Below, piece after piece: positions 22,491-33,200 of a stretch of 64,000 bases of DNA (the first letter of the stretch is position 1; each line of letters opens with the position of its first letter). Location: assembly GCA_025267735.1 (NCBI GenBank), contig CM046304.1, positions 12,524,001 to 12,588,000 on the forward strand, in the 5' to 3' direction. A program made the translations under genes and the position numbers. The notes below the pieces were generated by a model. That model saw only the letters and a program-made list of their open reading frames with translations, did not search any database and was not told where the DNA came from. This DNA is from Mactra quadrangularis (taxonomy: Eukaryota; Mollusca; Bivalvia; Venerida; Mactridae).

Positions 22491-23709
22491 TTTTTTATCG
22501 ACCCTAAATTTGTATTAGGGTGAAGGTTTATTACCCTACGTTGTTTCAGGTGTAATATGGGCATATGTTATTGAGAAGATCGGTATTGGTAATGCTATGG
22601 CAATTCGTTTACTAATACCATCAATTGGACTGTTATCTATTTCTTTTGTTGGTTCTGTAGCAATTATCGTAGTACAGATGTCTTGGGTTGTAAGTTCTTC
22701 ATTATTATCATTATAATTTGCTAGTTTAATTCGACATTACTCTTCTCATTTACTCACATAATTAGCGGTCTTAGTAATAAATTTACAAACGACAACTTTC
22801 TCCCTTTATGGAGGAGGTTAAGGAAGAAATCGTATTCAACCATCTTTATAATTGAGATACGATTAATTCGACTAGTGTCACAGACGTCAATTGAACAAAT
22901 AATTAATTACGATGACAATTGTCACTGAAATATTGCCCCTTTTCCATGTTGTATGAACTATAATGATTGTTAAGCACTATGGTTTCAGATATACGACATT
23001 CATTTTAAATGAAAGGTTTCAATGCAAAGATAGAGTAGTTTGTTTGCCATTTTCTAAGCTTTCTGAGGAAATTTAGTTTTTAAGGATTGTTTAAAAAATA
23101 AAGATTTTGACGGTGTCAATGAGGGAGATAGTTTTAGATTTAAAAACACCACAGACAACGAAAACAAAGTCTCTAGGAGTTTCCGCCTTTGAACTATTAC
23201 TATATTTTTTCAACACAGTCGTATCGTTATAGATCACACTTCTATGTACGTTAAAGCATTTAAAATATATATATCATTCGTGAGTTTAATTATCTAGCTG
23301 TACATTTTCAGACGAATGCATTTTAAGCAATGAAATGTTTGCTTTTAATTAGATGTTAGAAGAAAATGCACAAAAGTACGTACTGATTTAATTAATTTAT
23401 TTCTATGCACGAACGGAAAGTACAGGAATCATGAAACATTTCAACAGTAGCATATTGTATTGAATCATGTACTATTATAATAAAATGGAGTCAATCAAGT
23501 GGATTTCATATTTTCCTCAATATTCGACATATGTTGTAAGCGACATTTTCAAAAATATCCGTTTGAAATCACGAAACAACTTATTATGTGTATTATGAAC
23601 ATAAAGAAAATGTGTATTATGTGTAGAATTAAGAATACAAAACACGTTCGTTTTCAATGTTTCATTTCTGTTTAAATACATTTAATTTCACATTGTGAAG
23701 TTTGTCGAT

Positions 23710-24221
23710 ATGAGTGTATCAAGACTTAGAAAATATGTCATATTTGTTGGATGTTTATTGTTTCAATTCGCAATAATGGGCTTGTCCGCTGGACTAAGCG
23801 TAATGTATGCTGAGCTGATTGATGTATTTGAAGCAGAGAGATGGGAAGTATCTTTTATACAAGGTATTTTCTTTGGATTGGCTATCGGTGCTGGTAAGTT
23901 ACAGCTGTATTTATTTAAATAATATTTATGACAAGCCGTTTCACTGTTTATTAACTTCATGAAAGTTAATTTAATAGAGTTATCATCTATCATTAGGAGA
24001 CGTAACTATAACTTAAAGAGAAACCCCTTTTGTTAAGGAGATATTTACTATTCCAACAGAAATATCTCTATTAATTAAAGAGAGAATTGTAAGTAATACC
24101 TTTTAAGAAAATAAGCCAATATCTTCTGCATGAAAGGCGATAGCTTTTATAATGAACATAAATGGACGAAATATTTCCAGTACGTAGCCTCCGGAAAATT
24201 CACTGCAAGAAGTCCAAAGAC

Positions 24222-24272
<51 letters not shown>

Positions 24273-27200
24273 TACATCGAATCTAGTTTTAGACCACATA
24301 AACCAGAGAAAATTAAAAAAAATCTGTCAAGCAGTACTCCAAAACAAACTTTTGAAGAGATCAAGTACAAACTTTCCAACTTCATGCATTCTTTCCCCAA
24401 AACCTCAACAATGTCAACTGAAGAAATCTGGACCAACTGCATTTCTCTCTCATGATTTAATGGACAAGTTCAATTTACATATCCTCAAAGGGTCAATCAA
24501 CTACAAACTATGGATTGATAAGACAATAAAGGCAGCCTTTAGAAGGAAATGAAACTCTATCATCGACAACGGAAGACTATATAAGAATCAACCGGACATC
24601 AACATCTATGGACAATTTTAAGCAATAACTCAACGCATCATCAGAAACTCATATCAACAATACATAAACAATCTAAAAGAACCTTTTAATGATTTCGAAA
24701 AACAAACTAAAAAAAGAACTTTTGGTCATACGTCAAATCTTTATGAATAAACAACAACGGAATATTACCCTTGAAGGACTGAGGGAGATTATTTAACAAC
24801 GCCGCTGACAAAGCCAACATTCTATTTAAATCGACAATATCAGTCTGTCTTCACACATGAAAATACAGAGAAACTGCTACAGCCGGAAGGAGAACCAAGC
24901 CCAACTATGCCAGATATTCATATTACTTGTCATGGCATTCAGAAACTCCTGACAAACATCAATCCACGAAAAGCAACTGGCCCTGACGGCATTCCTGCTA
25001 TGTTTCTTATAGAGTTTGCCTCAGAGATTGCACCTATATTTATCGATATCTTCAACAAGTCTCTTGAAGAAGGCTGCATCCCTGACGATTGGCGCCAGCC
25101 AAACGTTACGGTAGTTTTCAACAAAGGCTCAAGACAAGACCTTGCCAACTTCCGGCCAGTTTCTCGCACTAGTATTTCTTGTAGGCTGTTTAAACATAGT
25201 ATTGTCAGCAACACCATGATCAACACCTCATCAGCAACACCTCATCACTAGTCGGAATGTAAATGTAAACGGGAAATGGAGTTTTACCCACAAAAATGCA
25301 GGTATCTTAATGTTTCAAAATCTAGACATCCACTTTTGTACAGCTACCAACTAAAAGGCCTTAATCTCATACAAAAACATCAACCAAGTACATAGGTATC
25401 GACATTTAATCCAGCTAATCCTGGGAAAATCATATTCTAAGAACTATCAATAAGTCCGCTTGCATCTTAGGATTTTTTTTAAAAGGAACTAGCCATCTGT
25501 ACACCTAATCTACAACCAAATATTCCTTAGTTCGTAATCTTGAATACTGTGCAGCAACATGGAACCATTACAAAAAGAAACTACCGAATTGATATGATGC
25601 AAAGAGCTACCAGATTCCTATTAAAACACCAGCAGTGTATAATCTATGCTAGACAAACTAAGTTGGGACTCATTGGAAAGCAGTAGATCTAAACTCAAGC
25701 TTATGTTCTTCTATAAGATCCATCATTATATTGTGGACATAAATATGTCAGACTATGCTGAGAGGAGTTTTCCCAAACCACGTCAAAACATCACTTCCAT
25801 CTCTAGACGTTTCTCCCCTTCAACAGACAAATTCAAGTTACGCTACTTCCCTCGGACCATCTCGTTATGGAATGCATTACCAGCATTTGTTGCTGAGGCC
25901 CCCTTCTTTAGCACAATTCGTCTTCCCAACACTTCTAAGGGGGTTTTCTCCAGCTACCGTATCACTATAAGTCGCTGGGCTATGAGGGCGCGGACTTGTC
26001 TCTGGTAATGCCTCTCAAGCCGAACATATCACAACTACTACTGACTTTGTCATGATATAGTAGCTGACCAGATTTCTTTTTTTCTTTCTTTCCTATGTCG
26101 GTTCCCCTGACCGATTTCTATATCTCTTTCTATCTTATGAATTTTTCTATATCCTTATCATAATCGCCAGTTATAAACAGGGTCATGTATCATGTAGATG
26201 TAAAAAGACTATAATATGATACATTGTTTAGGTATAATATGGACAGTTGTTATAGAGAAGATTGGTATTGGCTATACAATGGCAATTGGTTTGTTAATAT
26301 CATCAATAGGAATGTTATCTAGTTCCTTTGTTAGTTCTGTAGCTGCTATTGTAGTTCTGACTGGTGTTCTAGGTGGTAAGTTCTTTTCTTTTATCATGTT
26401 TGTTTTACCGCTGCTCATCCGCTTACATAACCAGCTAAGTTCCTAATTCAATTTGCAAAACCAAACGATAGTGTTCTCCCTTTATTAAGAATTCCAAGAA
26501 AACAAACGGTTTAAACCATTTCAATTGAGATACTCTTGACTCGTATTTTTAAAAATGGATGCTAATACACTGCCTAATGAATTTATAGTCAAATTAAATG
26601 ACAAGTGTTATGATTTTGTAAAACCCAAATGAAACGGTTACTTCTTTCATAGATAATGCATTGGTTACACATTAACAGTTGATAGCAATCGATTACTTGG
26701 CGAGTTCAGACGTAAATGGTACAGACAGTAGTTGGTACGTACCTGAGGAGATACACGTAAACTGGATTGAATCCTATAGTTGCAATTCTGGAACATATCT
26801 GTTAAAAGTTGTTTCTTTCTTTTGGTTTTTATTGGGTTTAATGCCGTAGCAAAATATTATGTAGGTCATTTTACGGTGGTCAGTAAATGAAAGTATACCC
26901 GCCCGGGAATCAAACCTACGACCCCTCAATCACAAGACAATCGACTGAGCTAGCAGGACGAATACCTGTTAATGTGTGACCCCCGTGTAATGACATACAT
27001 GTAGTTTCATGTACATAACTTTATTATAAAATAGGTATTGGTTATTCTACGTGTTTTCTTGGAGTATCCATGGTAATCAATGTAGGATTTGAAGAACCGG
27101 AATTACCATCGACAATATTATCAATAGGTTCCGGAACAGGTCAACTTTTGATGCCACTATTTATTGAACTAGTGTTAGAACGCTATGGTTGGTCTGGTAC

Positions 27201-29612
27201 ATTTATAATGATGGCAGGAATGACACTACAATGTATACCAGTGGCTGTTCTTATTGAAGTATTATTGAATGATGGGGGTACGTCAGATGATGAAAAGAAA
27301 CGTTTTATCTGTGATCAACAACTTACACATTGTCTTCCATTTTGGATACTTCTCATAAATTTGTTCCTTTTGTGCTTAGCAGGTATGTGTTTCAAGTTAG
27401 CATTAGTACCTTTCTCGGGAACCATTTGATTTCTTTAATATATGGCTTTTGAAATCAGCATTAGTAATTACGTTATTTGGTTTGTCAACGATTTATAACC
27501 TTAGTTATGTCTCCATTATGATTTGGACGATTTGTATTTTATCGAAGGTCGATGTACAATTAACAAAAAAGAGTTTCATTTTCTATCGCTATTTCTTTGT
27601 AATGATTATATATTTTGAAATCTCCATAAGGTATTGACATCCAAACAAAATATATAAACACAAAACCACATAGTAATTGTGTAATCAAATGAATAAAGTA
27701 TTATCAACTTGTTGTGTATGTATGGAAGCTGTAAACAATCAAATATTGCTAAATTTCCTATCTAAAACAAAACTTGTTATGAAGCTTTGAACCACTTTGC
27801 CGATTGCTATTGCTCTGTACATATTTTAACGCATATCATTATTTGTGCAAATGTTGCTCAACTGTGCCTTTCTGCAAACCATGCTACATGTACTCAAATA
27901 ATCAAGCATTATCACAAATGATATTACAGTTCATACATTATATTAACATTTCAACAGCTACACCAGAGTTATTCTTTATCGTGGACCAAATAATCGACAT
28001 TGGCTACACAAGAGATGATGGTGCAATGATGTTAATAGCCACTGGTGGCACAAATATACTTGGTAGAATTACAGGAAGTTTGATCAAGTTTAAATGTCAA
28101 AGAAGTCCAACTATATACCACTGGGTATATTTGTATCTGACATTAGCTTTGTGTCATCTGATCATTATAGCTGTACCATCATACATTGGATATCTAGCTG
28201 CATGTTTAATACATGGTTGGAGTTATGGAACACTATTTGCACTGATTCCACCAATAATATATGACACAGTAGGTGTAGATAGATATCCTGCAGGAACAGT
28301 TGCGGTAAATTTCATTGTTGGTTTTGGATTACTTTGTAATGATGTGATTGGAGGTAAGTTTTCAGCTCACTTGTCACTTACTGATATAAAGAGATTTTGT
28401 GATCGCCTTTTGTCCGTCAACATTTGTTTGTAAACACTCTAGTGGTCACATTTTTAAATTAAATTGTCATCAAACTTGGTCATAATGATTGTCTAAATAA
28501 TTGCTAGATGAATTCGACCATGGGTCGCCTAGGGTAGAAAAACTAGGTCATACAGCACAAATATGGAAAAACCTTATAAACACTCCATGGGTCACATTTT
28601 TGGCTCAATTGTCATCAAACTTGGTAAGGGTTTTGTCAAAATAAAATGCCTCCTTTTAAAAATATGATTTACATAAAATATATTTTCAGGAAACATAATT
28701 ATTATTATTATTATTGTTTTGTTTGTTTGTTTGATTGATTGGGTTTAACGCCGTAGTAACACATTGTATAGGTCATAAAACGGCGGTCAGTCAACCTACT
28801 CACTCTTCCTGGAAAGGCTAAATATCTAGATTTAGCTGTTAATCAACTACTAAGCACATACTTTCATCAGTGACTGACACCTGCCCTACGTAATTAAGAA
28901 TCATTGGTAGGAGGGAGAATGGCCGTAGAAATAATTTCATGACCTAGCTCCACGAAAGTATGCCCCGCCCCGCCCGGGAATCGAATTTATGACCCCTCGA
29001 TCAGTATACTTGCGTGCTACCAACTGAGCTAGCCGGGCGGCTGTATTATTGTTTGCATACACATTTGCAAAGTATCTGTAGGACATAAAGACAATTTCAC
29101 TCAAACACGATAAATCAAATTTCATTTATTTCTCTTAGAAATTATCAAGATTCATGGGAATAAACTATCCAAAAAACAGCTTAATATATAAATCTATTAA
29201 TTACTGGCGGATTTAAGATTCTAAACGTTTAAAATGTTTGTGTGGTAAAGTTTGTAATTTTGATCCATACGTTAATTTGTCTTTTTTTTTAAATTATGCA
29301 TCATCAAATAAGAATTTGTACACTTTAAAGACGAAGTAGTAAACCTCACTTAAGTTATTGATGGCAGGATACTAGATCAAGAAGAAGCTTAAGGAATTTC
29401 ATATTTTTATTTTATTTCCAGGTATTATACGAGACTGTCTAGGAAATTATGTTGTTGAATATTATATCGCAATATGTTTATGCCTAATCATTGAAGTTGG
29501 AAACCTGTTAATTTGTTTCCGTCATTCCAAAGAATTTGAGAAAAGGAACAAAATCATAGACAGTTATCTGTTAAACTATAATCATAATTTAAATTATGAA
29601 ACATTGAAGTGA
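23710..29612 (+). CDS. Monocarboxylate-transporter-like membrane protein (MFS, SLC16 type), five coding exons
   Basis: Exons: 23710-23893, 26232-26375, 27035-27382, 27958-28353, 29422-29612. All introns are GT..AG and all junctions are phase 1, giving 420 aa. The start is the ATG at 23710 (MSVSRLRKYVIFVGC..); a GTG fifteen bases upstream in the same frame is not a start. About 12 hydrophobic segments follow the MFS pattern: exons 1-3 carry the N-half, a charged loop (NDGGTSDDEKKR) links the halves, exons 3-5 carry the rest. SLC16-like signs are FIQGIFFGLAIGAG, SIGSGTGQLLMPL and ERYGWSGTFIMMAGM. The usual YF.KRR.A segment is replaced by VGFEEPELPSTIL, so the substrate is open. Known role of the family: proton-linked or facilitated transport of monocarboxylates and related compounds. 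Intron 1 holds LINE DNA, introns 2 and 4 hold SINEs. A partial exon 1-2 copy lies upstream. Confidence 0.85.
24225..24269. repeat. (TA)n microsatellite
   Basis: About 22 TA units in intron 1 of the transporter gene, immediately before the LINE fragment. It could be a hotspot for length variation. Confidence 0.95.
24285..26060 (+). mobile_element. 5'-truncated, internally deleted LINE (Jockey/CR1-like) in a transporter intron
   Basis: Plus-strand fragments in family order: a linker after the endonuclease (24290-24600), RT start NINPRKATGPDGIPAMFL then CIPDDWRQPNVTVVFNKGSR and LANFRPVS (24955-25165), and then the C-terminal end (LSWDSLESSRSKLKLMFFYK, FKLRYFPRTISLWNALPAF, 25646-25900). The RT core with YADD is missing and stops and frameshifts are frequent. 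It has the same orientation as the host gene and lies entirely between exons 1B and 2B. Confidence 0.78.
26826..26963 (-). mobile_element. SINE family A copy with internal deletion
   Basis: The minus strand has the head (TAGCTCAGTCGATTG, B box GGTTTGATTCCCGGGCGGG) joined directly to the tail (CATAATATTTTGCTACGGC, ATTAAACCCAA). The central body is missing. It lies in intron 2 of the transporter gene. Confidence 0.75.
28430..28640 (+). repeat. Two direct copies of a CTC-GGTCACA-type repeat unit
   Basis: AAACACTC..GGTCACATTTTT..AATTGTCATCAAACTTGGT occurs at about 28434 and again at about 28580, a spacing near 146 bp, in intron 4 of the transporter gene. It looks like a fragment of a minisatellite-like dispersed repeat. 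Confidence 0.6.
28736..29042 (-). mobile_element. SINE family A, near full-length copy
   Basis: Minus strand: head GCCGCCCGGCTAGCTCAG with A and B boxes (GATTCCCGGGCGGGG), complete body and tail (TACGGCGTTAAACCCAATC). The tail runs into (CAAA)n and (AAT)n at 28696-28735. It lies in the last intron of the transporter gene, antisense to it. Confidence 0.85.
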
Positions 29613-29676
29613 CATTCCATACAGGACTAATCTGAAATTCATTTGTTTTAATGGTTTGAAATTTTGAAGTTTGTGA

Positions 29677-29682
29677 AATAAA
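29677..29682 (+). promoter_or_regulatory. Candidate poly(A) signal of the transporter gene
   Basis: AATAAA 65 bp after the transporter stop codon. Position and sequence fit; cleavage is not verifiable here. Confidence 0.5.
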
Positions 29683-30034
29683 TGTATAAATGTGTATAAC
29701 TAACACAGCATCACTTGAGAATCCTTGGGAGTTTTTGTCTATAAAAACAGGTATGTTTAATACAGTGTAAAGGTGAACTGTGATAAGGGCTACATGTTGT
29801 TTTATGTTGTATTTAAAACATATTGGTCGTGTAATGCAAATTTGGCCAACAAAAAACATAGACTTATATATTAAGATACTGAATATATTTGGTTCAGTTT
29901 GAAAAGCTACAAAAGTAAAATATTTACATATTTAAGTAGCTGAAAACTGAAAAGAAAAATAAATATCTTAAATGGTAAAAACATTAACAATGATTGAAAC
30001 ATTTGTGAAATTGTTAAATTATATGAAAAAACTA

Positions 30035-30040
30035 TTTATA
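30035..30040 (-). promoter_or_regulatory. Weak candidate poly(A) signal of SYCP3
   Basis: TATAAA on the minus strand about 200 bp after the SYCP3 stop codon. No AATAAA is nearer on that strand. Low certainty. Confidence 0.25.
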
Positions 30041-30240
30041 AGAGACATTAAATCATGATTATTGCAATAAAATCTGGACATATGTTAGCTGTACAGATAT
30101 TTTGTCAATATTATAGTGTTATTAGAATGCCACAGATAGTAAGCATATCCATGTGGATAGTAAATAGAAGTGTCATGAATCTGCTCTGTTAAAGCTGATA
30201 AATTCCATTGAAGGAAAATCTGAAGAGTTTTATGGTATCT

Positions 30241-33200
30241 TTAAAATAGCATGGATTGTAGAGATTTTCTAACATTTGCCATTTCTTGTTGTTGCTGAAA
30301 GTATATAAAAAACAGTTACTAACTGAACAGTACTAATGTATGGTAGTGACAATAAAACAACAGAGTTTTGTTAACCATCTATTTGTTAGTAGAAACTCAC
30401 AATCAATAATTTGTTAGATTTGTTTGGCAAACAAAATTTACACATATGTAGATAACTGATTTAATTATGTTTGTATGGCACTTCGTTGTTAATTGTATTT
30501 AATATTTATTAAATGAATAGTGCCGTTTTCTATCAAATGTTCTATTAAAACTACTTTACTATTGATCCTATTATCTTCATGAACAATTGGACCTGGTTAC
30601 TCTTAAAAAAATATTATACTATACAAATGTAAAGGAAGTATTTTTTATGATTATGCTCTTAAAGTATGGCTCTACCCCAGTAGCAACTTGTCACTGTGAC
30701 AAGCGTTTCCTTATGAACAACTGACAATAAGAAGAAAAGAATTGTGTAAAATGCTCTTCCCAAAAGTTACTACTCAGTTATTGCTTATTTACTGTAATAT
30801 GTTAGCACAGTAAGATTAAAGAAATACCAAACTTTATACTTAAACATTGGATTTTACTAAAGAAGTGTTGCAAACTTACAGTATCCATAAGAATCTTTTT
30901 CTGTAGCAAGCTCATTTCTTTCTTTAATTCAGCTTGTGCATTAGTAGCTTGATTGTGATGATTTTTCTCCAAATCTTCCAATCCCTGTTATAAACATGAA
31001 AGTTTACTTTAAACTTAAATATTTGAAAGAACACATAATAATTATAAAATGCATTTTAGTTAGAATTTACCCTAGCTAAATCTTCTTTGTAATATTACAC
31101 TGTTATTTGCCAGGTGTGTGGTTAGATATATATTCTATGCATGTACTAAGCAAGCATTAATAGTGATATAATTATGCAATTTGAATGATCAAGGAATGCA
31201 GCTCTCATCTTAAGGGTTTTTATAAATATGTATAAAATAACTGTGCATTATTTGCACTGTAAAGTGGCTAATTCCCTGCACAATACTGCAAAACCTGCCA
31301 AATAAAAACTGAAAACAGGGCCAAAATCTGTTATAGGGACATTGACATTTACTGGCCCTAGTCCAATTACAAATTTCTGCACTCTGAATGGATGATAAAT
31401 CAGAGCCAATATCAAAAACTGACCCAAAGGTAGTTATTTAATAAAACTGTCACATTTAATAAAATTGTCATTAAATAAGTAATTTGATATAGGCCCTTTA
31501 CAAAAAAGTTGCTAAAATTTGAAGCCAAGTATGTCAAAAAGCTGCACTAAAAATGTTAATGGCATATAAATTATCATTTAATTACCCATACCTTAGTTGC
31601 AATGCAAGCAACAATTCTGTATGAGTTGAACAGTTTAGGTATACATCTGGACCTCTGTTATATTCAAACAAACTAACAGTTGGAATAGGAACAAAAGTTA
31701 TATGTTTGGTATCCAGACAAACCATAGGATAAGATATATACAAACATGCATCCCTGTTGGGATAAATTTTGCTTCTACAATCATATTATACAGTGGGTGA
31801 TACATTGTACTTATATTTATGACCAACCTTTATATACTGGGAATGTAATTGCTTGATTGTTTTCAATCTTTGACTTTGTACAGCTCTTGCTTGTTCAAAC
31901 AACTTCTGTTGCTGCTTGTAGAGTAGCTATAAATTAAAATTCAAGATGAAAATAATTTATTGTATCCCATGAATCCCAAACAAAATACCTAAAAAATATA
32001 CTGTTTGGAAACCATTCAACTTTCTCTTTAAAGTAAAATTTTGAAGTAATGATAATATAATTAACTCATTCATTGTGTTTAGTGCAAACATATTCATAAT
32101 GGATGTTGAAAATAAGTTTCAAATGCAAAATGTTACCTGCTTATAAAAGATGCATTAAATTCATTAAAAAAAATTGTGACATAAAATAGTTTCAAATGAT
32201 TTACTGAAGTTTCATTTGTAAATTATGAATGCTGGCTAATCTATAGAATAGTTAAACTGATCATTGGTAAGTTTCAGAATTCTTTTAAAAGATGAAATAA
32301 AGTAAAAAAGTTTATACTGTTAATTTAGCTTCTTGATCTTTTGTTTTTTCCAAATCAGATTCCCATTGTTGAAATACTGAATTAACTTGTCTATGGTACT
32401 CTTCTTGTAAACGTGTTCTATCAATATAAAATACAAGAGGCAACTTGAATAAAATCAAAGCACTGGAGTGCTGGAGGAACGATGTCCTGAACTTTTTTTT
32501 GATTAAAGAATATATAACTATGTCAAAATATAAATATTATCTATAGAATAATGTATTAAGTATCAATTAACAGAATTGAAAACATGCATTGTCAAAAACA
32601 TCATAGGCCCTTTTTACTCCAACAAGTAATCATTGCAGTTGTCACGGGTTGAGTTGTCTACGGGTTGAGTTGTCCCGTCTCCATTGCAAAATTTGTATGT
32701 CCTAAGAGTAACCTCCCTTTTCCTGAAGAGTTTCAAGAACGACAACACAAGTCAGCGTTGTATTACATTTAAATGAGATGTTTATGAGTTTCACGCTTGA
32801 ACTACGCCTCTTTGTCTATGTTGAAAATTGTTGAAGCGTGAAAAGAGTAATCTTATACTTTCTTGTTACCATTGGAACGATGTTAAATAACATCGTTCCA
32901 AAAAGAAGCATACCAAATGCTATCAATCATACTATGTACACACTTCATATGTAATAAATCTAGAGACACTTTACAGGACTGGAAACATGATCGAAATGAA
33001 AACCTTCATAACTCAATGCCTTGATTCAAGTCATTGCATGATGGGTTCAATAAAACATGTCAGAAAACAATTTAGGAAATTTAGATTTAAATATTCTTTC
33101 ATTAAAGCGAAATATTTTGACATTATATAAATAACTACAGTTCAGTATCTTTTTTTAATCACAAATTCAGTATTTGTAATATCTACAATAGTACTCTCTT

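Larger units (their letters stand above)
20378..22689 (+). pseudogene. Partial tandem copy of the monocarboxylate-transporter-like gene (exons 1 and 2 only)
   Basis: Exon 1A is 20378-20561 (MGVSKATSYVMLVGC.., ending ..GLAVGAG, donor GGTAAGT). It has the same length and phase as exon 1B at 23710. Exon 2A is 22550-22689 (GVIWAYVIEKIGIGNAMAI..), matching exon 2B at 26232, but it is 4 nt shorter at the 3' end. It therefore ends in phase 0 instead of phase 1 and loses the final Leu-Gly-Gly. No copies of exons 3-5 exist here. Exon 1A keeps an open frame, an ATG and a good donor, and could splice in phase to exon 2B as an alternative first exon. Exon 2A looks decayed. Between them lie SINE B and LINE debris. 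Best reading: a partial duplication, exon 2A dead, exon 1A possibly still used. Confidence 0.75.

Noticed and set aside
23695..23709. Transporter start at the upstream GTG (23695)
   Set aside because: GTG is not a usual animal start; the ATG at 23710 aligns with the ATG of the duplicate exon at 20378.
24130..24552. 140-codon frame with a Tyr-Ile repeat
   Set aside because: The Tyr-Ile run is a translation of the (TA)n microsatellite; the rest is LINE debris.
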